The notes below the pieces were generated by a model. It had not been told where the DNA came from. It made no database searches and saw only the letters and a program-made list of their open reading frames with translations. Positions 1 to 13,665 of a stretch of DNA of 64,000 bases are shown in pieces. Source of the stretch: Aphis gossypii (Eukaryota > Arthropoda > Insecta > Hemiptera > Aphididae); NCBI RefSeq assembly GCF_020184175.1, contig NC_065531.1, positions 40,197,213 to 40,261,212 of the forward strand, in the 5' to 3' direction. The stretch's first letter is position 1, and every line of letters begins with the position of its first letter. The translations under genes were made by a program, and so were the position numbers.

Positions 1-203
1 TGTTTTTCGACTGGAATATGGATCGGCTGAAATATTTTCGGCTATCATACACGCTCCCAAATCATTATTAGTGCCGGTCGAATCAATTATAATTATCGTA
101 TTTATTTACTATTTGAAACGTAGAAATATTAATGAGTATATGAAAATATCTTCTAGTCGTATTAAACTATGTACCTCTGTAAAATATGCATATACATTAT
201 AAA

Positions 204-637
204 TAGAGTGTAACAGAAAGACCCGAAAATTTTAAATGGAAATTAATTCAAGTTAGAAAAATTGTATAAAAATTGTATAGATAATTTAAAATTTGTTTAT
301 GTCAAAAAATTCAAAACAACAATATTTTGAAAAAAATATTAAATCAATTTACTTATAAAGATTCATAAAAAATAAGCTACTAGATCAAAATAAACGTTGA
401 AATCATTAAATTATTTCAAAAATTAGATCGAAAATTGGCAAATTGTTTTTAAAAAAAAAAAACAAAAACGAAATGAAATTTAAAATTTTTACGTATTACA
501 AAATAAAATTTAATTTATTTATAGCTCACTTATCTATCTATTAATTTACTATATATTATTATATAAAAAAATTAATTAAAAATATTAATTAGAATAAAAG
601 TTATTTCATTTTTCAAATCTTTCTGTTACACCCTGTA
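204..637. mobile_element. Mariner-like non-autonomous inverted-repeat element
   Basis: The left end reads GAGTGTAACAGAAAGA. The right end is the inverted counterpart, TCTTTCTGTTACACCCTG. Both ends abut a TA dinucleotide, as expected of Tc1/mariner insertions. Similarity continues imperfectly a little further inward. The interior is AT-rich without an ORF, so this is a MITE-type element. It lies in an intron of the GPR158-like gene. Confidence 0.55.
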
Positions 638-990
638 TAGCAATGCATTTAAAGAGATAAGACAACACCAAGTTCACTTGTATACATAAAAATGTACAAA
701 TATTTATTTAGCTTTTTCTCTAGTACGTTGTGACCGAGTAATTTTTTCTTGTAAAATAGCACATATATATATTTATTATTATACTATACGATGTATTATA
801 CTTTTGCACAGTCACACGGGCACAAAGAACACAATTATAAACACTTTCTATAGGTATAGCATATACATACACACATATTCTACACAAACATCTACTTATA
901 TATTATACAATACCAATTTATGCATAATATCCTATGTATATATTACATGTAATGATACACTTGAATAGTTCAGACAATAATGTTTTACAG

Positions 991-1032
991 GGGAGATTTA
1001 CCTTGCACACCTTCCTCTCCAAGTTCCAACCA
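991..1032 (+). CDS. GPR158/179-like receptor, 42-nt internal exon
   Basis: A short exon bordered by TTTTACAG upstream and GTAAGT downstream. It is symmetric: it starts with the last base of a split codon and ends with the first two bases of another. Read in that phase it gives GDLPCTPSSPSSN, and the split codon CA|A (Gln) joins without a stop to the terminal exon at 5080, which continues DNLSGGADE. The peptide is Ser/Pro-rich, fitting the disordered cytoplasmic tail of the receptor. The earlier exons with the extracellular and seven-helix parts lie left of the window. The call rests on splice signals and phase agreement; the exon could be alternatively used because skipping it keeps the frame. 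Confidence 0.6.
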
Positions 1033-4000
1033 GTAAGTTAAAACAAGTAACAACTATGTCTGTACAAAGTTTCTTTGTCGGCCGTTTTTATTTTATTAAT
1101 ATTTTTTTTTTTAAGTCTAGATCGTATGAATTATATATCCTTATATATTATATGTAATATGTATACAATAAATACATATATTATTAATTATTATCTACTT
1201 TATATCGATGGCTAAAAGGCCAAATATGATATGTCACAAATACCAAAATGTTCAGGAGAGCCATTCAAAGTTTTACTATTTTTCTAATACCTAGTTTTTT
1301 TTTTTTTAAATTTAATTTTTAACTTAGTGTAAACTTGATAATATAGTGTTAAATTTTCTATTTTCTATTAATTTACTAGCATAACTCGACTAAAACTTTC
1401 TATTTTTTTTTAAGTTATTTTTTGGTGGAATTAAAATGGATTTATTACAAATGGCAATTGTTATTATATCTTGCTACGGACATAAAAGTATTTTATGGAC
1501 ATATTTATTAATCAAATTATTACAATTTTAGTCATTATTATTAAAAGTTAAACATAATTTATTACAATATTTTTAACATCAAAAGTCAAATATAATTTTT
1601 AATAGTCAAATTAGGTATTATAAACAATGAATAGGTAATATTACGCAAAATAATAATTATAAGTTTAACCATAAACTACTAAGACGTTGAAAATAAATTT
1701 AAATTATTACACACAAACGATCAATAGTATTGTAGAAAATAATAACACTATTATGATGTACAATGTAAATAATAAGCTTAATCGTCCACTACCAAAATGG
1801 TTATGATAAAAATAGTACGATGTGCATCGCAATAAAATTGATATCTCCTGACATGTTATGATTTAAAAATAGATTTATCAATAATTTTATTTGGTCAATC
1901 ATTGTAAGTCCAAAATTGAATTTTTCATTTTTGCCAAATAGTGTATGTCCGGACATGTTACATTTGTCCAGTTAAAATAATCACCAAATATTAATATTTC
2001 TATTTAAAATAATTGTATGTTACATTTTTTTTTGGACTTATTACTTTTGTGCATTCAAAAATATGATCAGCTCGTAAAATGCCAAATATTATTATGTAAA
2101 AATAACGCACTTCTATTAATTTTAGGCACTTGATATTTGGCAGAACCATAAAAAGCATGTAGTTTTCTTGATTGGACATATAAAACCAATTTTTGAAAAA
2201 GTGGACATATTGTGTTTGGTCTTTTAGTCATCGATATTATGGCGTGCAGTACGATGTGTTTGCAGTTTTATTAACTACCTATTCTATTCTTCGCTTAATA
2301 TATATATATATAATATATATATTATATCATACGTATATTATACATGTATTGATCAGTGGCGTGGCAAACTTAAATATTTTCAAAGGCATTTTTTTTTATA
2401 CTTACCATCATATCATACCCACCCATCATTTACTATGCAATAACTTTTTCTTTATCTTTCGCTTAAAAATTATCAGATAGGTGGAATATTTAAATGGAAG
2501 AAGGAGATAATTTAATCATAAAAATAAGAAATTAAAATAATTTGTGTAAATGTAAAATTACTATTTTTTTTTTTTTTTTTGTCATTTAGAATATAATCAA
2601 TATAATATAGAGAGATATGAAATTGTCACTAAATATTTATATTAGCATCTTATACATAAGATAACATTTTAAAAATATCTTTGGTCTTTTCTAGCTTTTA
2701 TTTGATAAAAAAATGATGAAAAATCTTAACTATTTAATAAAATATTCTTCATCAATGACTCTTATATTCTTATATAGGAGCTAAAAATATCAAAGTCCAT
2801 AATCATAATTTTTTTTTAAGTATTTAAGCTTTTGAAGATATTCGTTGAAATTAAAAAAACAAGAAAATTAAAAAAGGTAAGAAAATGAGTACCCCTTTGC
2901 TGTACAGTTAGGTATTGAGTGGTGGTCACTATGTAATGGATATTTTAAATTTGAATTCAATAATAAATAATTGTTACAATAGAGTACTATGTACTCAACA
3001 CTCGTATATAAAAAACGATTCTGAATAGATATGGTTTGACGAAAATATATTTCATGAAATTGTAGTTTTAGATATTGGTATTAAAATAATTAATAGTATG
3101 TTTACTAACTATGGTATACTGATTTAATTTTATTCAAAAATCTTTATTTGTTACATTATTAATATTGTACAGTTTATACTACACTATACCTATTATTGTT
3201 ATAAAATTGACAAAATTGGAAACTTAAAGATAATTATATTTTCTCAAACATTTTTCCAACATTGATTTTACTGAAATGAAAAAGATTTAGCTTTAAAAAC
3301 TCATTTTCAAAAACATGCAATACGCCAAAACGTATAGCTAATTTATGTTATAGTTATCGATTTATTATATATAAATTTAGATACTAATGTAAAATAAAGT
3401 ATGAATACGAGTATTAAATGTATACTCAAATAAGTAGGTATATATTTTGTTGACTTATTATCAACAATCGCTTATCAGTATAAAAATATCTTATTAAACA
3501 TTTTTTTCCTACATTCATAAATAATAATTAAATATTATTAACAAAAAATAATTACCACCTAATATTACCCACCCACCAAAATAACACTACATAAAAACTC
3601 TGCAGATGTGACCGCTACTTAAATATCCCTTCGACACGCCACTGATAGATGTATAAACTTATGCGGTTCGCCTACATCACAATATAATATAATATTATTA
3701 ATTTATTATTGAACAAATGTTCTCGTTCTTCTCTTAAGTTATGCACGAGTAGTGTTATTCTACCTTTATATCAATAAATAAGTATTGTATCATCACGTCA
3801 TTTACGTATATAAAATAGTTCTATATGTTTATGACGAAACAGTAGATGTATTATAGTAGTATGTATTTACCCGTAGCGAATTGTATTATATTATACTTAA
3901 TATTGATGTTGCGGTTAATTGTGTATTTTACCCGACTTTTTGCGTATATATTATATCTTTAGTGATGACCTTTAAATAATGATAATATAATGGTTGTCTC

Positions 4001-5079
4001 ACCGTATTTGTCCTCCTACAGACCCGCGCTTATATCAACTTAAAACATAGGTATACCCAACAGTTAAAACGTTTAATTGAAGTTAATAATACAATTTTTA
4101 AGGTATTTAAATAAATTACTTACTATTTTATCCACATAATATGAATAAATATTTAAATTATTTTATTTCGAGTAAGAGACAGATACTCCAAAAATCATCA
4201 TATAGTATGTACGTTATAATATCCACAACTTTATATGAATTAAAAAAAAAGTGATCGACTGAGACAATCGTGGCAATAAATATGACTTGAACAACACTCT
4301 ATGATTAACTATATAAAACGATATTATTAATATATATACCTCTTACGAAATGCTGATTATTTTGTAGAAAAATAATATGCTAACCATTTCATATATTATA
4401 AAACAGTCATTACACGATACACCTGTACCTATATACCTACTATTTATATGCGCGTAGGTACATGACTTTTTTTATAAATATGACGATTCCGACCTCGTTG
4501 ATCGAATCAGAGTAACGACTTTGGACTTTTATACTTACACACTAAAATACACGATGTTTAAAAAGTGTACGTGTACACTCTATACATGACGTATAATATG
4601 TAATAATAGAGATTTGTGTTTGCGTGCGCATGCGTGGGTTATTAACATAATAAGTATATTTATGCCCTGTATAGTGTACAGGAAAAATAAGTAGTTGCAT
4701 ATCGCTAATTTTTTCTGCTGTATAAAAAACAATAATATTTTCGATCTGTTAAAAAATAAATTTTAGTCGACTGCTTAAAAGTATATAAGTGTCGATGAGC
4801 AACGTGATTTCGTCTTACTCGGGTTCCGTGCGAGAGAGCCGCTCGTAAAACGTTTGTTTACTTTCATTTATTCGTTTATTTACTCGTTATGAAAACATCG
4901 AATTGCGTATATATACAGCAATATTTACAAAACTATATAAATGGTGTGGGTCGGTGGAGAAGTGTGTAAGACGAAAGAGAGCAGGAGGACAACGACGGTG
5001 ACGAGTGTTTACGCTATGCTCAGCTGTACTATTACACGAACGGATTATCGTATATACCTATACGTTTTGTTTTCCGCAG
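1033..5079 (+). other. Intron of the GPR158-like gene
   Basis: About 4 kb of AT-rich intron between the 42-nt exon (donor GTAAGT) and the terminal exon (acceptor TTTTCCGCAG). It contains a possible transposon with CAGTGGCGTG ends (2354-3644) and poly(T) runs. The short ORFs here show no protein-like composition. Confidence 0.6.
2354..3644. mobile_element. Possible degenerate hAT-like element
   Basis: The left end begins CAGTGGCGTGGC. The right end closes with GACACGCCACTG, the inverted form of CAGTGGCGTGTC. Only about 10-12 bp match well and the flanks do not show a convincing 8-bp duplication, so this may be one old element or two unrelated copies. No transposase ORF is present. Confidence 0.35.
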
Positions 5080-5899
5080 AGATAACCTTAGCGGAGGCGC
5101 GGACGAGTGCGGCGGCGAACCGCTGCAGCAGCCACCCGCGATGATGGCGGACGACGTGTGTCCGTGGGACTTGGCGGCCGACGGCGGCGGTGACAAGAAC
5201 AAGCGGCCGCTGCCGATGTCCATAGCCGAAGAACGCGAGCGCCGGATGTCCACGTCGTCGTCGCGCAAAAACTCGGGCAGCGCGGCGTACGACTCGGCGG
5301 CGAGCGCGGACGAGAGCCAATCCGACTCGGTGGCCAGCCGTCTGCGGCGGAGTTGCGGTCTGGGCGGCGGCGGCGGCGGTAGCGTGGACAGGCGCCGCGG
5401 GTCGTCGGCCGCGTGCACGCCGCAACAGACGGTCGACCGGCCGTCGGTGTCGTCGGCCGAGGACTTTGACATCGGACCGTCGCCCGAGAGCAGGTCGCCC
5501 GAAAAGCAGCTGCCGACGTCGCCGCACGAGCCGGCCGGCACCGCTTCGCTGGACGACAAGTCCAACCGGAAGAAGCTGATGAAGTCGCTGTCGTTGGCGA
5601 GGAAACAGAGCGTGACGCCCGTCATTAACGTCAGCTCCGTGGACAGGGACAACGGGTGCGACCGAACCGCCGAGGACGTGCAGGTAGACGAAACGGCGGC
5701 CGCGGTAGCCGAGTGCGTCATCTCGACCGGAAGTACGACGGTGCCCGGTAGCGGAGGCGGCCACACGCCCGGTAGCGGAGGCGGCCACACACCGGAACCC
5801 GTAGCCAGTTGCAGCGGATCGGAAGCGGCCGCGACGACTGCGACTGCAGCCGCGTCCATCAGCGACGGTAACGACGTGTGTCCGTGGGAAGACGAGTGA
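5080..5899 (+). CDS. GPR158/179-like orphan receptor, terminal coding exon (C-terminal tail)
   Basis: The exon opens after TTTTCCGCAG with one base that completes a codon and runs open to TGA at 5897-5899, giving about 273 residues. It encodes only the cytoplasmic tail of a class-C-like orphan G-protein-coupled receptor. VCPWD occurs near the start (codons around 5156) and VCPWEDE ends the protein. Repeated VCPWE-type motifs are the hallmark of the GPR158/GPR179 tails, which recruit G-protein/RGS components; the fly relatives are CG31760 and smog. The rest is low complexity, rich in Ser, Gly, Ala and Glu, with a basic SNRKKLMKSLSLARKQ stretch. A 24-bp unit encoding GSGGGHTP is tandemly duplicated at about 5747-5794. 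The exon is strongly GC- and CpG-rich in an AT-rich setting, which creates long antisense ORFs that are shadows. Which of the two fly paralogues it matches cannot be decided from the tail. Confidence 0.75.
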
Positions 5900-7200
5900 G
5901 TTGATAACAATATCCTTAATCCTTCCTACAGGTACCGTTACGCAGTGACGCGGTGTTTTTTTGAAAATACCATTTTTCTTGTATACCGTTTAAAAACAGA
6001 GAAAGTGGTCTAAGTAACGATCAAAACTTTTCTTTCCAAAAATGAGATACTCCCTTTACATTTTTTTTTACTCCAAGTGATATTTTTATGGCATTTTTTA
6101 TAAAATATGTAATAGATATTATTCATTTATATTTATTCGTTTACCTACTATAATTTATTATAAGTAATCGGACAATTTTTACGAATTATAAAACACCCAT
6201 ACCTCATACATTGTTTTATGATCATTTTATATTTTTATCTATATTCTATAACAGTTATAGGACATACATAATAAGATATTAAAATTCAGAAATACTTACT
6301 AAAAACTTAAAACCTTACGGTAAAAAAATGAAAGTTCTCGTTTGAAGAAAAAAAATTACATAGCCACGGGAAACTCGTCATACATTAAATACTATAAAAA
6401 AATTCCAGTACATTTTACAAATTTGATATTTATAATATATAAATTGACCGAAAATGCCAAAATATCAGAATTAAAATACATTTTTATAGTTTATTAAGCA
6501 TAAAATATTGTTGAGCGAGCTCAGTAAATTACTCTATCAGTATTTTTTTAAGAAAAGAGACAGCCTGGGTTCAACCTTTACTTACACACAAGTTGGCCCC
6601 ACATACTCGTTTCTGGGGAAAAAAACTGTAAGGTTCTACGCATTTTCACTATTTTTTCTCCGAAACGTTGATAATAAAAACAATATTTTAATAAACTGCA
6701 TTACTACCTGGTATCTCATAGCATAATATCCACTCAACATAAATATAGTACCTAGTCCGCTGTAGTTTATATTATATCGTTTATTCGTTTACGATACCAA
6801 TACAATTTACATATTATTTTTAACCTACCTAAAATACTGTGTTTAATATGATTTTTGACGAAGCACGAACATTTCTTTTTCTTTTTTTTCAGACACAACC
6901 AAGATAAAGGCGGCCGATTTTTAAAGGTATACGAAACCTACGGTTTTCTGTGAATACGTTCTCCGCCAACGCACATTCCAAATTCTATTATGTGTTGTGT
7001 AAATATAGGCATACATTATACTACTTCACGTATATTATATACATATATAGTATAAATATATATATATATTATATAATAATAGCGTTCTACCTTAATATAT
7101 AAATTCTTATATTTATTCATCGCCAAACGAATGTTATTTTTTTTTATATTTATTTATGCGTGATAAAATATGTAAAACTCAATAAAAATAAAACCCGGTC
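5900..7200 (+). other. 3' UTR region of the GPR158-like gene with candidate poly(A) signals
   Basis: AT-rich non-coding sequence follows the TGA. AATAAA occurs at 7181-7186, the first well-placed signal about 1.3 kb downstream, with more A-rich candidates near it. A TTTTTTTCAG at about 6884-6893 could be a 3'-UTR splice acceptor but has no identified partner. The exact transcript end is not determinable. Confidence 0.35.
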
Positions 7201-10200
7201 GAATTTTTCAGACTCGGTCTGTACGTTCAATGTTTGTTTAGTTTGTAATATTTATTATATATTATATTCCGACGATAACTGTAATTTTTAAAATGTAATA
7301 ATTATTAATTATAATATTAATACAAATTATGCGATCGTAAAAGTATTAATAATGCAATAAGCATTTTATTAAAATGCTATACAAGATATGCCACGACGCG
7401 AATATATAAGTGTATAACACACAACCGATAGTGATTTATTTGGTTTTTATATATATTATATAATATAACAAAATATGTACCTATATATAAATATATAAGT
7501 AACAGCTATAACGTATGTATTTTATAATTAAGCCAATAATAATTAGTTACGAATTGTATATTATCTAATAATTTTTTTTTTTAGTATACTTTTTTCGAAA
7601 TAAACAATTTTATTGATTTACTAAATAATAAACGATTACGTGTACAGCAATATCACAATTTATTCTAATAAATTTAATTCAATTTTATAATACAGTAGGT
7701 TCTTATTATGTCAAACGTCTGTAGCTCGAACATTTCGTGTTATCTTAAATTAAATTGAAGTCTCTTTAAAATTACCATCACACTAAAATACCATTATTAC
7801 AAAACGTTATTCTTTTTCCGTTCTGTTCTCTTTGACATTTGACATAATGAGAGTTTACTATATTAGTGTATTCAATTAACGTAATATATAATAATGTCAT
7901 CAAATTTCAATACATTATTTTCAAACAATTTTATCTGGTACTTGTTTGTAATAAATTCATTTTTTTATTCATAAATAACTAAAACTAGACAATATAAAAA
8001 TAAGAGTAAAAAATGTTAATCCCTAACCGAAAATAACGATGATATTTATATAAAGCACATAATTATCAATACAAGTAATGAAAAAGTAACCAATTATGTT
8101 TAGTACCTAATACCTAATACGATTATAACCTTCACAAACGGTATCGACTATGCATTTATGAACCATAATACGATAATATAATGGACAAACATAGATAACG
8201 ACCAAATAAAAGTTTTAAATTCTCAAACGTAGTCTAGCTATAATAAAACCAAAAACTAGGTACAGTTGAGGTTGAGTATAGAGCCCTACTCATTTCAACT
8301 CTACTTAGTTTTATATTATATCCACTTATTTGACAAACTCAAACGCAAAAACGGTTTAAATTTTATATTATAACCATGCTTTTCATATTAAATTATTGTA
8401 TTATAATCTTGGTGTTATTAAATGTTTTGTCACGTTTTACGAGAAAAAAAATCATGGGGAATTAAATTATTATAGATAAACTAGATTATATTTTACACTA
8501 ATCGCGAAACTCACCCAATATTATATTATTATACTCTCTTACACTAAGTTTTGGCTTATATTATCCAAAGTGATTTATTATATTCTATCTGATATACTTG
8601 ATAATTAGATTTTTAGATTTATATTATTAATACTTTAACAATTAAGCGTATGTTATTATATATCATAATAATCTACTTTTTAATATATTAATAATAGATA
8701 TATCCAAATATTAACATATTAATGTGTTAATAATACGAATATTTTGGATCTACGTACATTATGTATTTAATTAAGTTATAAGAATTAATATTAAATTATA
8801 GGTAGTAAATTATTATATAGTATTTGTGTTGGAGTTTGTCAAAAAATAAACTATTTCCATATAAAGTAAATCAAACTTTAATATTTTTCCATTACAATAT
8901 AAAATAAAACTTTTCTTGTACGAACTTATTTTGTTACGATTTCATACAATTACATGTATTTTAAACTAATTTCTTAAAAAAAAAAAAAAATGAATTATAC
9001 ATTTGAGTACCAGAGTTAAGATTTCATGAATTTGTGAATATAATAATCTGTAAAAAAAAAATTGACTTATTTATTAAATATTTTGTTTACTAGTTAAACG
9101 GTTTTTATTTAGTAAATGTAAGTGCAAATATTTTATTAAATACTATAATTTAAGTTAAAATTGTGATAAATTGTTTATGGGATTTTTAAAATTTATGTAA
9201 TAGTTCATAGAAATAAATAACGCATTTATACCGAATAAAAGATATTATATTATAAAATACAAATTTTTGTAATGCGCATACCAATGGTTTTAAATGTATT
9301 TGTAGACACAAAATTGTGGTTGTTCAATAAATGTAAATTTAAAACTTAAACAAATCGTAATATGCACAAATTACATAGATATGTTACTTAGGTTGCATAT
9401 CTTGATATAATCGTCAAGTATACAACGACGTTCTATACGAAGTTTTAAATAGCCTATATACTATTTAGGAGAAAATATATTTTATTTTAGTTTACATAAT
9501 ATTTATTAATGTCTTAAATTTAGTTAAGATAGTGATCATAGTTTGTAGGTATAATAACATATTGTACCTATAATTACCTTATTAAATAAATTACATAATA
9601 TATTGTGAACCTTTTGTTTTATTATTATTTCATATATATTCTTCGTCGTTTTTACTATATCTAAATCTTAATATTAATATAATTGTCATTTTATTCAATA
9701 CGTACCTACCTAATGTTCATTAATTCAATAAAAGATGCTTTTACAAAAATATAAAATTGTGTTAAATGTGAACGCGATAAAAAAAAAATCGGATAAATCT
9801 CTTAATATAAATATAGGTACTACGTAATCAAATCATATTGTATTGATAATAAAAAATTACATTAATTTGTAAAATAAATTATAGACCAAGACCAGAGCAG
9901 CTGAATGTACAAAGTATACATTTACCTAATATTATATAATATTATACATTTATAACGCAATTAACAGTGAATATAGCCTTATAGGTTACGGACCCCTTAA
10001 ACTAAATTTCTTTGTATAACTTTATGGAAGTTCTCCACTTTCTGAGCATATTATTATAGCTTATAGGTATACGTAAATATGTTTCGATTTTGTTTGACAC
10101 GAGTTAGGGATTTATTTTATAACCTTGAACATTTATATATGTTCCTCGAATATTAGAAAAAATATACGTTCATTCACACTATACGATTAATTATCTAATA

Positions 10201-11324
10201 CAACGAAATATTTCAAAAACAAGGTGGGCCGCTTGTGTAGAGGTAATTAAGGCTATACATACCAATTATAACCTTTAGAAACAGTTCGAAAAAATGTTAC
10301 CTATACAAAATACAAAAATATATGATTTAGAAATTGTTTTTATTTTTCATTGTATAGCGTTGTATTATAATATGAAGAACATGAAGTATAAAATTAAAAT
10401 TTTAGCAGAAAAACTTGAGGCCATTGATATTTAGGTGGGTACTTACTAGTTGATTTATATGCATTAATACTGTTCAGTAATAGGTAGGTGCTGTTTAATT
10501 ATAAAATATATCAATAATTATGATGTAAATACGAATAAAGAATTTTGCAGAAAGTTCAATTCAAGTGTTAAATAGGCAATGATCCAAATGATAATTTTAA
10601 TCGAGTTTATAGGAGAATCAGAAAATAGAAATTAGTACCTAGCTAGTAGATTGGATTCAAATTCACGGACTTCCTTTGACATGAAATATTTTTGTAGAGA
10701 AAAGTTCAAAAAAGTTCTAGACACTATGAAAAAATCAAGATGCCATCATCTACAGAGTACAGAATATTAAACACCAGTTACAGTTGGTGTACACACAAGT
10801 ACACAACACAGTTCGTAGCATACCTATATTTTTATTTTTGGGAGAGGGGTGGTGATATCCTCCATTTTTGGACAACCAAACATGAACAAAAAAATACCCT
10901 AAGGTATATCAAAATATTTGAATCCTGCAAACTTCAAAAGTATAATAAATTTTATTGGATCGGTTGACATCACGGTTTGAGGTAGGTATACCAACTTTTT
11001 AAGCTAAGCTATCAAATCAAAACCATGATAACAGCACAGAATAATTATTATGTGATAGTAGCATTGATAAACGTATTACTAAGATTTGTTTTAACTTTTT
11101 GAAATCTAAATTTTAGTCCTCGTAGTAAATTATAAATTTTAAGTACTAAATACAATAATAGTCGTCAAACTTTAATGATTTATAAACAAAAAAGTAAAAT
11201 TTAAAGTCAGTGATCCAAAGCTCTGTAAACGTTTTAGGGACTTTGAAAAAAAATTTTATCGTTTCATTCTTAGTTTTTACTTTCAATCAAATAATCAATT
11301 AAACTGGTGAGCCGGCTGTCCACA
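7201..11324. other. AT-rich intergenic region
   Basis: More than 4 kb of AT-rich DNA between the GPR158-like gene and EEF2KMT, with frequent TATATA and TAGGTA words and poly(A)/poly(T) runs. The ORF of 75 codons at 10740 has no recognisable features. I see no conserved exon or RNA gene here. Confidence 0.5.
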
Positions 11325-13557
11325 ATGGGGATTATGATGGTTGACTGCTTAAATAATGATACTGTTAGACAATTTCTGTGTGCGACTCAACTTGCAGCAA
11401 TCAACCTCAAAGTAAACTTGAAAGTTTCATTCAATAAACTTATGATCTGGTTTATATTATGTTTTTATTACAGAATATATCAAAAGAAGTTGATTTTATA
11501 TTAATGATCTTGTCTCATCCAATCTTGAAAAAATACCCACTGAAAACCACATACATCACTAGATTTTTGAAAGCAATTATTAGTCAAGTATGAAATACAA
11601 AAATTCATTATTTAAAAAATTCTACCATGAAAAATGTTATGAAAACAGACAGCATATTAATGGTTGAAGACATTGTATGGCCAAATATTTAAAAAATAAG
11701 CTTAACACACATTGTTTGTTAAAGAATTTGGTCTTATGTACGCACCTTTGATTTTATTTTTATTTCTGTCTAATTATATGTTACTACAATATCATTAAGA
11801 GGATGTTATACCCATATGTGTTGTCTCCATCTTAAAATTGTAAAACATAGCTTAATTGAGTTCAGCAAAATAAATGTTATGCTGTTAGTTATAATATCAT
11901 AGTATCCAAGGCATTTCATGGGTTTTTATTGATATTTATTTTTAAAACGAGTTTTAAAGCATTTTAAAGTTTTAATATTTTACATAACTATAACTCACCA
12001 AAAATTAAAAGTATCAATAAAAGCCTACACGATGCCCTAGGTAATATGATAACCATTATGTAAAATATTCTCTTAAATATATTATTCTTATATCTTTTTG
12101 AAAATAACTTCTAATGAAATTATTTTGTGCTTTTTAATAAATAGAATAAATATGTTAAATAATGAAAATACTTTTTTTCATGCAAATAGAAAAAATGCTT
12201 ATCTTTCTAATCATTAAATTATTTTAGAGCTCTTTGGTTATTACATTCTAGATTGCTTGATTTTAGATTTGAAAATAAACTAACATTAAATAGTTCTTAT
12301 TAAAAAAGAATCTTAACGTAAGCTTAGACAATTATAGTAATACTAAAGCAGTATTAGCAGTTTTACTTATTATTCCAAATCGTCTTGGATCTTCAAACCT
12401 AACTATGAAATCAAAATTGTTTGAATATTATTGATAAAACTTATTTTGGTTTCTAATGTATTAGTAAATACTGATTTAATTTTTTTTTTTTATATTATTT
12501 AATGAATGGTTAATGTGTTTTGTTTAAAATAAATTTATATAACTTAAAATAAAATTAATTAAATTTCAGATGGAAAATAGTGGAATTGAACTGCCCGATG
12601 AATTATATTTAAAATATGTCGAATTCATACAAAAAGAATCTAATGAAGGACCTTTTTATAAACACTATGTACTTGATAATGATATTATTAGTAACGAGTT
12701 AGTAGAGTCAGTCATAACTATCCAAGAAAGTATCAGTATAGTTTCACAAGGAACCACAGGACTCTGCACTTGGCAGGTTATATTTTGTTGACATTTTATT
12801 TAAAGTTATTTTTAAGAAATGTATTACTTAATTAGCTATTTAATTTTTTCAGGCTGGTATAGCACTAAGCTGTTGGTGTTTTAAAAATCAAGATAAACTC
12901 AAAGACAAGTTTATCATTGAATTGGGTTGTGGGACTGGATTAAGTGGAATAAGCGCTTGTATAAATTGTAGACCAAGTGAATATTGGTTTACAGACTGTC
13001 ACACAACAGTTTTAAATACCCTAAGACATAATACACAAATTAATGAAACACATCATAAATTCAATTGTAAATATGATATTGTTCAATTTTCTTGGAACGA
13101 TATAGAGGGTTTGAAAATGTTTGAAAAGAAAAAACCAGATTTGATTCTAGCAGCTGGTAATTTCATTATACAAAGTCATACATACATGTGTTAATTAAAA
13201 ATTATTTTTTAGATGTGATCTTTGATCATACAATGTTTGAACCATTATGTAGTTCATTAAGGTATTTTACAAACAATAATACAACCGAAATATTACTTTT
13301 TTGTACATTGAGAAATCCTGAAACTTATACAAAGTTCCTTGAGACCTTACGTAAGAAATGTGATATTTACTTATTTATGTTTAAAAATAATAATAAACGA
13401 TGCAGTAGAAAAAATTTTACCTATTTCTTTTTTTTTTCCAGAAAAGTATGACCTAAAATTTACACAAAACATTTTACCTAAAAATTATTCAATTTTGTTA
13501 CAACAAGAATGTCCAATATATATCATACATATAAAACAGAATGTAAGTCATGCTTAA
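11325..13557 (+). CDS. EEF2KMT: EEF2KMT (FAM86 family) protein-lysine methyltransferase
   Basis: Complete six-exon gene: 11325-11411, 11474-11587, 12570-12776, 12853-13156, 13213-13350, 13442-13557 (stop TAA at 13555). All borders are GT-AG and all phases agree, giving 321 residues; human EEF2KMT has 330. Family members trimethylate a lysine of elongation factor 2 in the cytosol using S-adenosylmethionine. The FAM86 N-terminal domain is visible in exons 1-3, including SHPILKKYP and PDELYLKYVEF. Then come the family marker GTTGLCTWQAG, SAM-binding motif I ELGCGTGLSG, CRPSEYWFTDCH, and the post-motif-II equivalent LILAADVIFD, assembled across the exon 4/5 junction. TLRNPETY near the C terminus is also typical. 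The start is the first ATG of a short exon matching the family length; ATGs at 11334 and 11337 are alternatives. Introns are mostly 56-91 nt, with one of about 1 kb. Confidence 0.9.
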
Positions 13558-13602
13558 ATATAATGCATTATAGATAATTTTAAATCATTGGTACAATAGT
13601 TA

Positions 13603-13608
13603 AATTAA
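13603..13608 (+). terminator. Candidate poly(A) signal of EEF2KMT
   Basis: ATTAAA, the common variant signal, lies about 45 bp after the EEF2KMT stop and before the convergent TRIAP1 stop. No AATAAA occurs between the stop and this site. Confidence 0.35.
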
Positions 13609-13659
13609 AAATGAATATTTTTTTTAACACTTTTTCACTAAACACACGTAACTCCAATT

Positions 13660-13665
13660 TTTATT
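13660..13665 (-). terminator. Poly(A) signal overlapping the TRIAP1 stop codon
   Basis: On the minus strand the end of the gene reads AACAAATAAAAATTGG, so AATAAA contains the TAA stop. No other AATAAA is seen on this strand before the EEF2KMT 3' exon, suggesting a very short 3' UTR. Confidence 0.45.

Noticed and set aside
5032..5910. 292- and 247-codon minus-strand ORFs over the GPR158-like exon
   Set aside because: They are antisense shadows of the GC-rich plus-strand exon, which has splice borders, correct phase and the VCPWE motifs; the antisense peptides are low-complexity Ser/Pro/Arg sequences.
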